Source of the DNA: Lachnospiraceae bacterium AC2031
GTDB taxonomy: Bacteria; Bacillota; Clostridia; Lachnospirales; Lachnospiraceae
Direction: 5' to 3'
Assembly: GCA_000687975.1 (NCBI GenBank)
Contig: JIAB01000001.1
Location: forward strand, 2,580,001 to 2,644,000
DNA: 64,000 bases
The position numbers and the translations under genes are program-made. Shown one piece after another: positions 25,014 to 34,186 of the stretch (position 1 is the first letter of the stretch; the number at the start of each line of letters is the position of its first letter). The notes under the pieces were generated by a model that was given only the letters and a program-made list of their open reading frames with translations, searched no databases and was not told where the DNA came from.

Positions 25014-25042
25014 ATTATATTATAGATAGGGGTAAAAAACAA
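25014..25042 (-). promoter_or_regulatory. Promoter of cellobiose phosphorylase
   Basis: On the minus strand, TTGTTT (25042-25037), a 17-base spacer and TATAAT (25019-25014). The leader would be about 90 bases. Confidence 0.6.
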
Positions 25043-25082
25043 TAAAAAGTATCTGCTACATGTTTTGATATCATGTCTATGC

Positions 25083-25126
25083 TTAAGGACTTCTTAATAA
25101 GTCCAGTGGTATAACAGTGCTATAAA
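25083..25126 (+). promoter_or_regulatory. Candidate response-regulator site and promoter of second ABC exporter
   Basis: TTAAGG at 25083 and TTAATA at 25094 form an 11-base-period direct repeat similar to that at 17251, followed 27 bases later by TATAAA at 25121-25126. An overlapping palindrome GGACTT-N6-AAGTCC lies at 25087-25104. Confidence 0.4.
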
Positions 25127-25166
25127 CGAAAGATATTTGGAACCAAATAAGACTAAGGAGAGAGAA

Positions 25167-25988
25167 ATGAAAACTACTATTCTGTCAGCAAAGGATGTTC
25201 AGAAGTCATTTGCAAATAATGGTGAGATCACATCAGTTCTTACAAATGTAAATATGGAAGTTTATGATGGAGATTTCACTGTTATCATGGGTTCGTCAGG
25301 TTCTGGAAAATCAACACTGTTATATGCACTTTCTGGAATGGATAAGGCTACTGCAGGAGAGGTGATATATACCAGACCAGCTAGTAAGAAGGATAAGCAT
25401 GGTGAAAAAGAAGTTAACATAACTTCTTTAAAAGAGAAAAAGATGAGTGATATAAGAGTGAAGGATTTTGGCTTTGTATTTCAGCAGATGCATCTGGTAA
25501 GCAATCTTTCTTTACTGGAAAATGTGGCTGTCACAGGTTACTTAAATAAGGAAAGAAATGCGGCTGATACAAAGAAGAGAGCCGAAGAACTTCTAGAACG
25601 TATGGGACTTTCAGATGTTAAGACTCATATTCCATCCCGTGTATCAGGGGGTGAGCAGCAGAGATGTGCTATTGCAAGAGCGGTGATAAATGAGCCTGCT
25701 ATTCTTTTTGCTGATGAGCCAACAGGTGCTCTTAATAGAAGAAACACAAAAGAGGTTTTAGATCTTTTGACTGAACTGAATAATAATGGACAGAGCATTG
25801 TAATGGTCACTCATGATATAAAAGCAGCCCTTCATGGTAATAGGATACTTTACCTGGATGACGGTAATATAGTTGGTGAGCTGGAGCTTTCTCGTTACGG
25901 CGAGAAGGATTCTGAAGGAAATCTGCTTCAGGATAAGAAGGCTCGAGAGGCACAGGTAAATGCCTGGCTTGAGTCTCTGGACTGGTAG
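25167..25988 (+). CDS. ABC exporter ATPase of a two-component-linked system
   Basis: A 273-residue MacB/LolD-branch ATPase. Walker A GSSGSGKST, Q-loop FVFQQMHLV, signature VSGGEQQR, Walker B ILFADEPTGALN and switch His in MVTHD are present. A C-terminal extension of about 30 residues (GEKDSEGNLLQDKKAREAQ) follows the core. AAGGAGA precedes the ATG at 25167; an earlier TTG at 25137 has no site. The permease follows nine bases later, then a response regulator and kinase. This layout is common for antimicrobial-peptide sensing or resistance modules. Confidence 0.9.
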   Translation: MKTTILSAKDVQKSFANNGEITSVLTNVNMEVYDGDFTVIMGSSGSGKSTLLYALSGMDKATAGEVIYTRPASKKDKHGEKEVNITSLKEKKMSDIRVKDFGFVFQQMHLVSNLSLLENVAVTGYLNKERNAADTKKRAEELLERMGLSDVKTHIPSRVSGGEQQRCAIARAVINEPAILFADEPTGALNRRNTKEVLDLLTELNNNGQSIVMVTHDIKAALHGNRILYLDDGNIVGELELSRYGEKDSEGNLLQDKKAREAQVNAWLESLDW

Positions 25989-25997
25989 GTGGCTGCT

Positions 25998-28406
25998 ATG
26001 GAAATTATCACACTTGTTAAAGCAGGGATTAGAAATAGAAAAGGTATAATGATCGGCTTTATGCTTCTTACTATACTGATCGTTGTCAGCGTCATTTCTA
26101 TGATCGGTGTCAGGAAGAACTACGAATCTGCAAAGGAAAAAGCGTTTGAGATAGAAGATAAAGGTGTTATTGCAAGTTATTTTAAGTATGATTCTTTCTC
26201 TGACGAATTAAAGGATAAGGTTTTAGCAGAGGATACAGTTGATTTTATTGAATGCTATGACGCTCTTTGTGGAGTGAATATTGCTGTAGGCGATGAGACA
26301 GATGGAAATGGATTCGTTGTTAGTAAGATGATGGATACGCTCCCTATCTTTAATGATAAGGTTGATTCTTTATATATGCCAGGTAGTGAGGAGTATTCTA
26401 AATTAAAGCTTCAGAAGGGGGAGATATACGTCCCTTATGGTCTTCAAAATAAGCTTTCAGCGGATATTGGAGACAAGATAACTATGGATTTTCTTGGACA
26501 GCCTGGTAAGGAGTTTACCATTAAGGGTTATGTTCAGGAAGCATTTATGGGCTCATCCATAATAGGCTATAAGTTTGTTTATATTAGTGATGAGGATTTT
26601 GATGAAATATATTCTTCGGTTTTGGATAATTTTAAGGATCCGGATAATGATAAATGGGCCTATGGAAAAACTGTCTTTGTTCATCCATCTGAAAAGGCAG
26701 ATAAGTCATCAGATAAATTCCTGCGTGAACTGACCTTAGATACTAAGTTTAATGATAAAGGTCAGATGGTTATTACGAGAGAAACCTCTGAACATTATAC
26801 AGGTATCTTTATAAATATTATGCTTGCCGCAATTACTGGATTTGCTGTGCTTTTGTTCGTAGTCTTCCTTATAGTTGCTGCTCATAATATCAGCACTGAG
26901 ATGGAGATAGATTATAAAAATATAGGAATACTCAAGAGTCAGGGCTTTACTGATAGGACCATCAGATATATATATGTACTTGAGTATCTGGCTGTTGAAT
27001 TATTTGGAATTATCTTAGGTGTAATAATATCTATCCCATTAGAAAGGTATCTTAGTCGTGTGTTCTTCAGTCTTACGGCTATACTTCCTGGGAAGAGTGT
27101 ACCTGTGGCGGAGATCCTTCTCTTTTCTGCACTTCTGTTTGTGATAACATTTTGCTTTATTTATATCTTTACAAGAAAGGTTTCAAGAACTTCACCAGTA
27201 AAGGCAATATCCAACGGAAGGGAAGATTTCTACTTCGATAGTCGACTTAATGCGCCTGTAAGAAAAGGACTTATGGGATTCTGGCTGGGACTCAGACAGA
27301 TTACATCCGCACCAAAGAGATATATTAGTGTTGTTATTGTAACATCTCTTCTTGTTTTTACTATTATTACTGTGGAGCTGATGAGTGGCTTTATAAAGTC
27401 GAGGAATGCGCTTCAGTCCATGGGAGAACCTTTTCTGGATATAGAATTTGCTTTTAATGGTGCGGAACCAGAATGTACGGTAAAGGATATAGAGGATATA
27501 GTAGAAAAGTATACCGATATTAAAGGAAGAGTTTATAAGTCTCATATATATGTTTCTGTCAATGGTGAAAACATTCAGGCTCAGGTTAAGGCCTACCCAG
27601 AGGAACTTTCATCACTTGTTAAGGGACGTGATGTGAAGTATGACAATGAGATAGTCATTACTGATCAGGTAAAGAATCTTCTTGATATTGATATTGGAGA
27701 CGAAGTAACAATAAGTAGAAATGATTATACAGCTGAGTATATGGTTGTTGGTATCTATCAGACTATGAACGATACTGGAAAGGCTATCAGTATGTCGTTG
27801 GATGGTCTTAGCAGACTTAAAGAGGATCCAACTGACAAGTATAATATTAATCAGCTGGGAATGTATGGAATGGTTGTGGAAGATGCCACAGTTGGAGAAA
27901 AGGTTGTCGAAGAGGTAAAGGAAAAGTATGGTGATGATATAGATATAGAAGCTCATGACTTCGAGAAAGATGCCAACGAATTTCTGGATATGTTCTATGT
28001 TGCATCTATGGCTTCAGAATACACTATATATACATTGTCTTTTATCTTTGCGCTCATTACTGTAATCATGGTATCTGCTAAGGCATTTATTCAGGAAAGA
28101 ACAGATCTTGGAATCTATAGAGCTACAGGGTTTAGCGTAAGCAAGGTGAGAAGACAGTTCGCTTGCAGATTTATGATTGTTTGTATGATTAGTTCTGTAA
28201 TAGGAGCGGTTCTTGGACGTCTATTTTCGGCGGATATGCTATCGTCGCTGTTCGCTATGTTCGGTGTATCACATGTTGAATTAGAATATGATTTCTGGTT
28301 CTTCTTTAAGCCTTGCCTGCTTTTCATTGCTGGCTATTATGTCTTTGGATACATTGCTTCACGTAAGGTAAAGAAGCTGAGCGCGCGTGAACTAATAACA
28401 GAATAA
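25998..28406 (+). CDS. FtsX-type ABC permease with two FtsX domains
   Basis: An 802-residue permease. One helix at the N-terminus (IMIGFMLLTILIVVSVISMIG) is followed by a large extracellular domain (about 40-270) and three helices (about 280-400) with the cytoplasmic loop IDYKNIGILKSQGFTDRTIR. A second copy follows: a helix near 440-460, an extracellular part, then three helices with ERTDLGIYRATGFSVSKVRRQF. This duplicated FtsX plan differs from BceB, which is shorter with one extracellular domain. The start at 25998 follows GGTGG, while the GTG at 25989 sits on the upstream stop. It probably exports or detaches a peptide or lipid ligand; the substrate is unknown. Confidence 0.88.
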   Translation: MEIITLVKAGIRNRKGIMIGFMLLTILIVVSVISMIGVRKNYESAKEKAFEIEDKGVIASYFKYDSFSDELKDKVLAEDTVDFIECYDALCGVNIAVGDETDGNGFVVSKMMDTLPIFNDKVDSLYMPGSEEYSKLKLQKGEIYVPYGLQNKLSADIGDKITMDFLGQPGKEFTIKGYVQEAFMGSSIIGYKFVYISDEDFDEIYSSVLDNFKDPDNDKWAYGKTVFVHPSEKADKSSDKFLRELTLDTKFNDKGQMVITRETSEHYTGIFINIMLAAITGFAVLLFVVFLIVAAHNISTEMEIDYKNIGILKSQGFTDRTIRYIYVLEYLAVELFGIILGVIISIPLERYLSRVFFSLTAILPGKSVPVAEILLFSALLFVITFCFIYIFTRKVSRTSPVKAISNGREDFYFDSRLNAPVRKGLMGFWLGLRQITSAPKRYISVVIVTSLLVFTIITVELMSGFIKSRNALQSMGEPFLDIEFAFNGAEPECTVKDIEDIVEKYTDIKGRVYKSHIYVSVNGENIQAQVKAYPEELSSLVKGRDVKYDNEIVITDQVKNLLDIDIGDEVTISRNDYTAEYMVVGIYQTMNDTGKAISMSLDGLSRLKEDPTDKYNINQLGMYGMVVEDATVGEKVVEEVKEKYGDDIDIEAHDFEKDANEFLDMFYVASMASEYTIYTLSFIFALITVIMVSAKAFIQERTDLGIYRATGFSVSKVRRQFACRFMIVCMISSVIGAVLGRLFSADMLSSLFAMFGVSHVELEYDFWFFFKPCLLFIAGYYVFGYIASRKVKKLSARELITE

Positions 28407-28425
28407 CTAGAGAGTTTATGTTATA

Positions 28426-28465
28426 ATAAGTCAGTGGGCTTTGCCCCGCTGACTTATATTGTTTT
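28426..28465 (+). terminator. Hairpin between exporter permease and response regulator
   Basis: ATAAGTCAGTGGG pairs with CCCGCTGACTTAT (one wobble), followed by ATTGTTTT. It looks like a partial terminator. A TATAAT at 28423-28428 overlaps the stem, so a separate regulator promoter is also possible. Confidence 0.5.
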
Positions 28466-28479
28466 GGGAGAATAAGCTT

Positions 28480-29157
28480 ATGAGAAAGATACTTATTGTC
28501 GACGATGATATTGCTCTTTCGGATATTACAAAAGAAATGCTGGAAAACTATGAATATGGGGTAGAACAAGCTTTTTCAATTGAAGAGGCCTTTGATATGC
28601 TAACTGATAGAAAGTTTGATCTGATACTTTTAGATATTAATCTTCCGGACGGAGAAGGCTATGAGATTTGTCAGGAACTGAGAAAGGTTTCTACTGTGCC
28701 TGTTATTTTCGCCAGCGCAAGGACAAATGTGGATGACAGGGTTACAGGTTTTGAAATAGGCGGTGATGACTATCTTCCAAAGCCTTACTCTATGAAAGAA
28801 CTTCTTGTGAGAGTAAATGCCCTTATCAGGAGGACCTATGGCTTCGAAGAAAAACAGGAGAAGATAACATTTGGCGATGTTGAAGTTGATCTCTCTTCAA
28901 GAAGTGTGAAGAAGGGGGAGAAGACTATAAATCTTTCTCTTAAGGAGTTTGATCTACTGGCTTATCTATGCCGGAATATGGGAACGCCTGTGGAAAAGGA
29001 TAAGCTGATTTCTGAGGTGTGGGGAGCGTTCAGTGAAGTGGATGCATCAACACTTACCGTGCATATAAGATGGCTGAGAGAAAAACTGGAGAATGATCCT
29101 TCGAAGCCAGAACACATTAAGACAGTATTTAAAGTGGGGTATGTTTTGGATGAATAA
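28480..29157 (+). CDS. OmpR-family response regulator
   Basis: A 225-residue regulator. The receiver domain has the acidic pair DDD near the N-terminus, the phospho-acceptor in LILLDINLPDGEG, the conserved Thr/Ser position (FASARTN) and Lys in LPKPYS. A winged-helix DNA-binding domain follows (about 125-225), with LSLKEFDLLAYL, VSEVWG-like SEVWGAFSEVDASTLTVHI and KTVFKVGYVL. The ATG at 28480 follows GGGAGAA. It overlaps the kinase gene by eight bases. It likely controls the adjacent exporter and possibly the HlyD-MacB operon, since both promoters carry 11-base direct repeats. Confidence 0.93.
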   Translation: MRKILIVDDDIALSDITKEMLENYEYGVEQAFSIEEAFDMLTDRKFDLILLDINLPDGEGYEICQELRKVSTVPVIFASARTNVDDRVTGFEIGGDDYLPKPYSMKELLVRVNALIRRTYGFEEKQEKITFGDVEVDLSSRSVKKGEKTINLSLKEFDLLAYLCRNMGTPVEKDKLISEVWGAFSEVDASTLTVHIRWLREKLENDPSKPEHIKTVFKVGYVLDE

Positions 29158-30337
29158 AAAGCTTCTACTATTTGTATTTGTATATTCCATAATACTTTTG
29201 ATAGTTGCAGGATTTGTGATCTCCCGTATTAGCGGAGATATGAAGGAATTTACCGGAGATGGCAGCATGGCTGGCACTATTTCTGTGGAAATGAATGAGG
29301 TGGAAAACCTTATATTAAGCGGGGACCTGGATGCGGCAAAGCAAAAGTGTGATGAGGTATCAGGTCTTGCCAGGGAGGCTGGAGGAGCATCATATAAAGG
29401 AATCCAGATGATCTGGATATTTGTTGGTGTAAATGTGGTTGGTATCATCATTATGGCGTGTTATGTAAACTACAGAGTTCTGAAGCCATTTGATGATATG
29501 AAGTCATTTGCAAATGAAATCTCCAAGGGAAATCTGGATGCAAGTCTAAAGATGGATAGAGGAAACTTCTTTGGCGATTTCACCTGGGCATTTGATAATA
29601 TGCGTAAAGAGATATCAAAGTCCAGAAATGCTGAGAAGACTGCTATAGAGAATAATAAGACTGTAATAGCCACACTTTCCCATGATATCAAGACTCCGGT
29701 TGCTTCGATCAGGGCGTATGCTGAGGCCTTTGAGGCAAATATGGATTCTACACCTGAGAAGAGACAGAAATATCTTTCCATACTTATGGAAAAGTGCGAT
29801 GAAGTCTCAAGACTCACTAATGATCTGTTCTTACATTCCATCTCAGAGATGAACAGACTGGAGGTAAAAGATGAGACCTTCGATGTTATAGACTTTATGA
29901 GAAAGGACGTAAGAAAGCTTTTTGTAGAGGATGAAGAGGTTGACATAATTCTTCCTGATAGAGATTCCCTCGGTGAAGACAGCCGAGTAATGATTCATGC
30001 TGATTCCAAGAGACTCCTGCAGGTTATGGAGAACCTGAAGAACAACGCTGACAAATATGCAAAGACTCGTGTTGAGATAAAACTCGAGCTATTATCAGAA
30101 GAAGAGAACAGTTCAACTGATCAACATATAAGGATTCATTTCCGTGACTTCGGTTCTGGAATTCCAGAGGAGGAGATTCCATTTATCACTGGAAAGTTCT
30201 ATAGAGGAAAGAATGTTGGGGGTGAGCCAGGATCTGGCCTGGGCCTTTACATAGTGAATGAACTTGTTCAAAAGATGGGCGGTAAACTCAGACTAATAAA
30301 TATGAAGCCTGGACTGGATGCCACTGTTGAATTGTAG
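29150..30337 (+). CDS. Sensor histidine kinase
   Basis: A 395-residue membrane kinase. Two helices (about residues 5-25 and 85-108) enclose a short extracellular part of about 60 residues. A HAMP-like linker (YRVLKPFDDMKSFANEISKGNL) and the HisKA motif LSHDIKTPVASIRAYAEAF with the phosphorylated His follow. The ATPase domain shows the N-box MENLKNNADKYA, G1 DFGSGIPEEEIP and G2 GEPGSGLGLYIV. The start overlaps the response-regulator stop by eight bases. The partner is the upstream regulator, and the signal may be relayed by the neighbouring FtsX-type exporter, as in Bce-type modules (inference). Confidence 0.92.
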   Translation: MNKKLLLFVFVYSIILLIVAGFVISRISGDMKEFTGDGSMAGTISVEMNEVENLILSGDLDAAKQKCDEVSGLAREAGGASYKGIQMIWIFVGVNVVGIIIMACYVNYRVLKPFDDMKSFANEISKGNLDASLKMDRGNFFGDFTWAFDNMRKEISKSRNAEKTAIENNKTVIATLSHDIKTPVASIRAYAEAFEANMDSTPEKRQKYLSILMEKCDEVSRLTNDLFLHSISEMNRLEVKDETFDVIDFMRKDVRKLFVEDEEVDIILPDRDSLGEDSRVMIHADSKRLLQVMENLKNNADKYAKTRVEIKLELLSEEENSSTDQHIRIHFRDFGSGIPEEEIPFITGKFYRGKNVGGEPGSGLGLYIVNELVQKMGGKLRLINMKPGLDATVEL

Positions 30338-30366
30338 TTTACATTTATAGAAGCGTGATATATAAT
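30338..30366 (+). promoter_or_regulatory. Promoter of the HIT protein gene
   Basis: TTTACA at 30338-30343, a 17-base spacer and TATAAT at 30361-30366, directly after the kinase stop codon. Confidence 0.75.
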
Positions 30367-30420
30367 TTTAGTTCCTAGAAATATTTACAGAATAAACCCA
30401 AGGTTAAAAGGAGAATAGTT

Positions 30421-30837
30421 ATGATTAAGGATGATTGTATATTCTGCAAACTCGCAAATGGAGTTTTTCCTACTAATAAGATTTATGAGGATGATGACTT
30501 TACAGTAATACTTGATGCAGCTCCTGCAAATAAGGGACATGCGCTGATCCTGCCTAAGCAGCACTTTGCAAATCTCTTTGAGATTGATGACGCTGTTAGT
30601 GCAAAGGTTATGCCTCTTGCAAAGAAGATAGCAACTGCTCTTAAAGATGAATTGAATTGTGATGGTATAAATGTGGTACAGAATAACGGAGAGTCTGCTG
30701 GACAGACTGTATTCCATTTTCATGTACATGTTATTCCAAGATATGACAGCGATGACTTTAAGATAGGATGGCCACAGAATGAGCCAGATGCTGACGAGCA
30801 GGCGGCTTTCGCAAAGAAGGTTTCAGAAAGACTGTAG
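30421..30837 (+). CDS. HIT family nucleotide hydrolase
   Basis: A 138-residue histidine-triad protein of the Hit/HinT type. The active-site triad is HFHVHVIP (His99, His101, His103), and ALILPKQHFANL is the usual partner segment. An N-terminal CIFC pair may bind zinc with downstream His residues. Family members hydrolyse AMP-linked nucleotides such as phosphoramidates or dinucleoside polyphosphates; the natural substrate is uncertain. AAGGAGAA precedes the ATG, and it has its own near-consensus promoter. Confidence 0.92.
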   Translation: MIKDDCIFCKLANGVFPTNKIYEDDDFTVILDAAPANKGHALILPKQHFANLFEIDDAVSAKVMPLAKKIATALKDELNCDGINVVQNNGESAGQTVFHFHVHVIPRYDSDDFKIGWPQNEPDADEQAAFAKKVSERL

Positions 30838-30876
30838 AGGGGTTCCTGCTAAAGAAAAGTATTTAGGAGAAATAAT

Positions 30877-31887
30877 ATGGCATATACATCAGAACTTAAG
30901 AAGTATAAAGATAAAGATGTGATTCAGCTGAAGGCTGGAAGATATACAGCAACTATTGCGCCATTTCTTGGCAGTAATATAATCTCAATGGTTGATGTGG
31001 AAAATGATATCAACTTTTTTAGAAAGGACGAAAGTCTTAGTATAGAAGAGCTTAAGAACAGTGCGGAGGTTTATGGTTTCCCAACACTTCTGTATCCTAA
31101 CAGACTTAAGGATGGAATCCTTAAGACAAGCGATGCTGAGTACACATTTCCTATTGTAGATATAGAAGGACATAATGCACTTCATGGTTTTCTTCATAAA
31201 AGAGAACATAGTGTAGTTGATATGAGAGTGGTTGGCGATACAGCAATTGCCAAGACTGAATATCTATATGATGAAAAGGATCCTTTCTTTGAGACATTCC
31301 CAGTTAAGTTTAAAGCAGAATTTACATTTAAACTTTCAGATGAAGGAATGCATTATGAGTTCACAGTAACTAATATGTCTGATAAACAGCTTCCATATGG
31401 TGTCTGCAATCATACAACAATGAATGGACCATTTACATCAAACGGAGAACCACTTGGAACTCGTCTTTTTGTAACTATTGGAGATAAGTGGCCACTTAAT
31501 CAGAGAAATCTGCCAACTTGTGATTTCATATCTCTTGATAATCATGACAGACAGTATCTTACAGGTTCAATGATCCCTGTTAAGCATGTGATCAATAATG
31601 ATGTTTATAACTGTGAGACCTATGAGGTGGACGGACTTCCTTTCAGAGGTGCTATAGCAACAGACGTAGCAACAGGAAATGAAATCCGCTATGAGGTAGA
31701 TGATAACTTTAGATTTTGGGTTATCTGGAATGACGGTGGTGAGAAGGGATACTTCTGTCCAGAGCCATCTACTTGGATGATCGATGCACCAAACCTTCCA
31801 CTTCCTGGAGAGGAATCTGGATATGAGGAGCTTGCTCCTGGCAAGGCCAAGACTGTAAGACAACATATTTATAGCGTTATCAAATAG
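30877..31887 (+). CDS. Aldose 1-epimerase family protein
   Basis: A 336-residue beta-supersandwich (galactose mutarotase-like) protein. Recognisable parts are TATIAPFLGSNIISM near the start, the substrate-loop segment YPNRLKDG (about 72-79), DIEGHNALHGFLHKREH with a conserved His, and the middle PYGVCNHTTMNG with the second His. WVIWNDGGEKGYFCPEPSTW lies near the end with the candidate catalytic Glu. It may interconvert sugar anomers, which fits the disaccharide phosphorolysis encoded nearby. The exact sugar is not predictable. AGGAGAA precedes the ATG, 39 bases after the HIT gene. Confidence 0.82.
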   Translation: MAYTSELKKYKDKDVIQLKAGRYTATIAPFLGSNIISMVDVENDINFFRKDESLSIEELKNSAEVYGFPTLLYPNRLKDGILKTSDAEYTFPIVDIEGHNALHGFLHKREHSVVDMRVVGDTAIAKTEYLYDEKDPFFETFPVKFKAEFTFKLSDEGMHYEFTVTNMSDKQLPYGVCNHTTMNGPFTSNGEPLGTRLFVTIGDKWPLNQRNLPTCDFISLDNHDRQYLTGSMIPVKHVINNDVYNCETYEVDGLPFRGAIATDVATGNEIRYEVDDNFRFWVIWNDGGEKGYFCPEPSTWMIDAPNLPLPGEESGYEELAPGKAKTVRQHIYSVIK

Positions 31888-31893
31888 TTTTAG

Positions 31894-31922
31894 GTGACAA
31901 AAGCCTAAAAATCTTATATAAT
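31894..31922 (+). promoter_or_regulatory. Promoter of metK
   Basis: GTGACA at 31894-31899, a 17-base spacer and TATAAT at 31917-31922. A small hairpin (TTTTAGG and CCTAAAA, 31888-31910) overlaps the -35 region, and GTGGC/GGCCAC forms a short stem in the leader. Confidence 0.6.
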
Positions 31923-31987
31923 ATTATATTGTGGCGTCTGGCCACGCGTAGTACTATAAATTATTTTTTTAAGGGGAGATTAAAAAA

Positions 31988-33175
31988 ATGGAGCGTAGGT
32001 TTTTTACATCCGAGTCCGTTACAGAAGGACATCCGGATAAAATCTGTGATCAGATTTCTGATGCAGTTCTCGACGAACTTCTTCGTCAGGACCCAAACAG
32101 CCGTGTAGCTTGTGAGACAAGCTGTACAACAGGACTTGTCCTGGTTATGGGTGAGATTACAACAAACGCAAATGTAGACTTCCAGAGAATTGTAAGAAAT
32201 ACTGTAAGAGAAATCGGTTATGACAGAGCAAAGTATGGTTTTGACTGTGATACATGTGGTGTAATGGTTGCACTTGATGAGCAGTCACAGGATATTGCAC
32301 TTGGAGTTGATAAGGCTCTTGAGGCAAAGGAAAATCAGATGAGCGATGAGGAGATTGAGGCAATCGGTGCCGGCGATCAGGGACTTATGTTCGGATATGC
32401 TACAAATGAGACACCAGAGCTTATGCCATATCCTATCTCTATGGCTCACAAGCTTGCACTCAAGCTTACAGAGGTTCGTAAGAATGGAACACTTTCATAT
32501 CTTAGACCAGACGGAAAGACACAGGTAACAGTAGAGTATGATGAGGCTGGAAAGCCAGTTAGACTTGATGCTGTAGTTCTTTCTACACAGCACAGTGCTG
32601 AGGTATCTCAGGAACAGATTCATGAGGATATCAAGAAGTATGTATTTGATCCAGTTCTTCCAAAGGACATGATCGATGAGAACACAAAGTACTTCATCAA
32701 TCCTACAGGACGTTTCGTAATTGGTGGTCCTCACGGAGATTCAGGTCTTACAGGACGTAAGATCATTGTTGATACTTACGGTGGATATGCTCGTCACGGT
32801 GGTGGAGCATTCTCAGGTAAGGATCCAACAAAGGTAGATAGATCTGCATCATATGCAGCTAGATACGTTGCTAAGAATATTGTTGCAGCAGGACTTGCTG
32901 ATAAGTGTGAGATTCAGCTCTCATATGCTATCGGTGTTGCAAGACCTACTTCAATCATGATAGATACATTTGGTACAGGAAAGCTTTCAGATGAGAAGAT
33001 TACTGAGATCGTTCGTGAGAACTTTGATCTTAGACCAGCTGGAATCATTAAGATGCTTGATCTTCGTCGTCCTATCTACAAGCAGACAGCTGCTTACGGA
33101 CACTTTGGTCGTACAGATATCGATGTTCCTTGGGAACATACAGATATGGCTGAGAAGCTTGCTTCTTACTTATAA
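31988..33175 (+). CDS. metK: S-adenosylmethionine synthetase
   Basis: MetK (395 residues, normal length) makes S-adenosylmethionine from methionine and ATP. Family signatures are visible: [25 protein letters not shown] at the start, [12 protein letters not shown] in the middle and [19 protein letters not shown]-like [20 protein letters not shown] later. AAGGGGAG precedes the ATG. It lies 20 bases upstream of a carbamoyltransferase-like gene without a terminator between, so the two are probably cotranscribed. The short leader shows no SAM riboswitch. Confidence 0.97.
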   Translation: MERRFFTSESVTEGHPDKICDQISDAVLDELLRQDPNSRVACETSCTTGLVLVMGEITTNANVDFQRIVRNTVREIGYDRAKYGFDCDTCGVMVALDEQSQDIALGVDKALEAKENQMSDEEIEAIGAGDQGLMFGYATNETPELMPYPISMAHKLALKLTEVRKNGTLSYLRPDGKTQVTVEYDEAGKPVRLDAVVLSTQHSAEVSQEQIHEDIKKYVFDPVLPKDMIDENTKYFINPTGRFVIGGPHGDSGLTGRKIIVDTYGGYARHGGGAFSGKDPTKVDRSASYAARYVAKNIVAAGLADKCEIQLSYAIGVARPTSIMIDTFGTGKLSDEKITEIVRENFDLRPAGIIKMLDLRRPIYKQTAAYGHFGRTDIDVPWEHTDMAEKLASYL

Positions 33176-33195
33176 ACCTAAAAGAGGTACGTATT

Positions 33196-34131
33196 ATGAA
33201 GAATATGCTGAACTTCAGCAACTTCTCTGCTGAGGAGTTAATGGAGATTTTAGATATAGCACAGGATATGAAGAAGAATCCTGAAAAGTATGCTGACAGC
33301 TTAAAGGGAAAGAAACTTTATTCTCTTTTTGAGAAGACATCAACAAGAACATTTCTTTCTTTTGCAACAGGTATCACAGAACTTGGAGGAACTTACTTCA
33401 ATCAGCTCTGGGAGGATTCAAACTTTGTTCTCGGAGAGCCAGTTTCTGAGATTAAGTATGTTTGCAGAAATGTAGATATCATTATGGCACGTCTTGTTAA
33501 GAATGAGACAGTAGAGCTTTTTGGTGAGAATGTTACAGTTCCATTTATTAATGGATGCGATAGTTCTTATCATCCATGTCAGATTCTTGCAGATGCTCTT
33601 ACTATTATTGAGAAGTTCGGCACACTTGATATTAACTTTATGTATATTGGTGCAAAGAATAATGTCTTCAATTCACTTGTTGAGTTTTTTGCTAAGATGC
33701 AGAAGGGTAAGATTTATGGTCTCACTCCACTGGTAAACAACACTGCTTGTGGTGATGATTTCTATGAGGCAGCAAAGGCAACAGGCTACTATGTTGAGCT
33801 TGATCCTACAATGTCTATGGAAGAGGCTAAGGATTATGCAAAGAAGATGAATGTTGTTTACACAGATACCTGGGTAGATATGGAGTTCTTTAATAATCCT
33901 GCATATCAGCAGCAGAAGGAAGAAACCTTAGCTAAGATGATGCCTTATCAGATCAATGATGAATTCCTTGAGGGCAGCGATGCATTAGTATTCCATGACA
34001 TGCCTATGCATGTTGGTTTTGAGATTTCTGAAAGTGTTGAGAAAAAACACATGGAAACAATACTTGATGAAGCAGAAAATAGACGTCATGCTGAAAAAGC
34101 TGTTATGTACTATTTGCTAAAAAAATGTTAA
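33196..34131 (+). CDS. Divergent ornithine carbamoyltransferase-like protein
   Basis: A 311-residue aspartate/ornithine carbamoyltransferase homologue. Carbamoyl-phosphate contacts are retained: FEKTSTRT (45-52, canonical STRTR reads STRTF) and HPCQ (126-129). The ornithine side is partly changed: GAKNNVFNS keeps the Asn and TDTW keeps the Asp (224), but the SMG loop reads DME (228-230), and the usual HCLPxxR reads HDMPMHV (267-273), losing the catalytic Cys. The C-terminal EAENRRHAEKA matches OTC. Carbamoyl phosphate binding is likely, but the acceptor is probably not ornithine, or catalysis is lost. It follows metK by 20 bases with AAAGAGG as RBS, and a terminator follows. Confidence 0.75.
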   Translation: MKNMLNFSNFSAEELMEILDIAQDMKKNPEKYADSLKGKKLYSLFEKTSTRTFLSFATGITELGGTYFNQLWEDSNFVLGEPVSEIKYVCRNVDIIMARLVKNETVELFGENVTVPFINGCDSSYHPCQILADALTIIEKFGTLDINFMYIGAKNNVFNSLVEFFAKMQKGKIYGLTPLVNNTACGDDFYEAAKATGYYVELDPTMSMEEAKDYAKKMNVVYTDTWVDMEFFNNPAYQQQKEETLAKMMPYQINDEFLEGSDALVFHDMPMHVGFEISESVEKKHMETILDEAENRRHAEKAVMYYLLKKC

Positions 34132-34145
34132 TATAATACAAACTA

Positions 34146-34186
34146 AAAAATGAGTCACCTGCATCTGTCAGGATGACTCATTTTTG
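34146..34186 (+). terminator. Terminator or attenuator immediately upstream of pyrB
   Basis: AAAAATGAGTCA (34146-34157) pairs with TGACTCATTTTT (34174-34185), with inner CCTG/CAGG pairs. The T run merges into the pyrB ribosome-binding site. It may end the metK transcript or attenuate pyrB. Confidence 0.85.

Noticed and set aside
25998-28406. Classical BceB permease
   Set aside because: It is longer than BceB and has two FtsX-like halves with two extracellular parts, so a duplicated FtsX permease fits better.
31888-31987. SAM or SMK-type riboswitch upstream of metK
   Set aside because: The leader is only about 60 bases, with two tiny hairpins and none of the conserved core of known SAM riboswitches.
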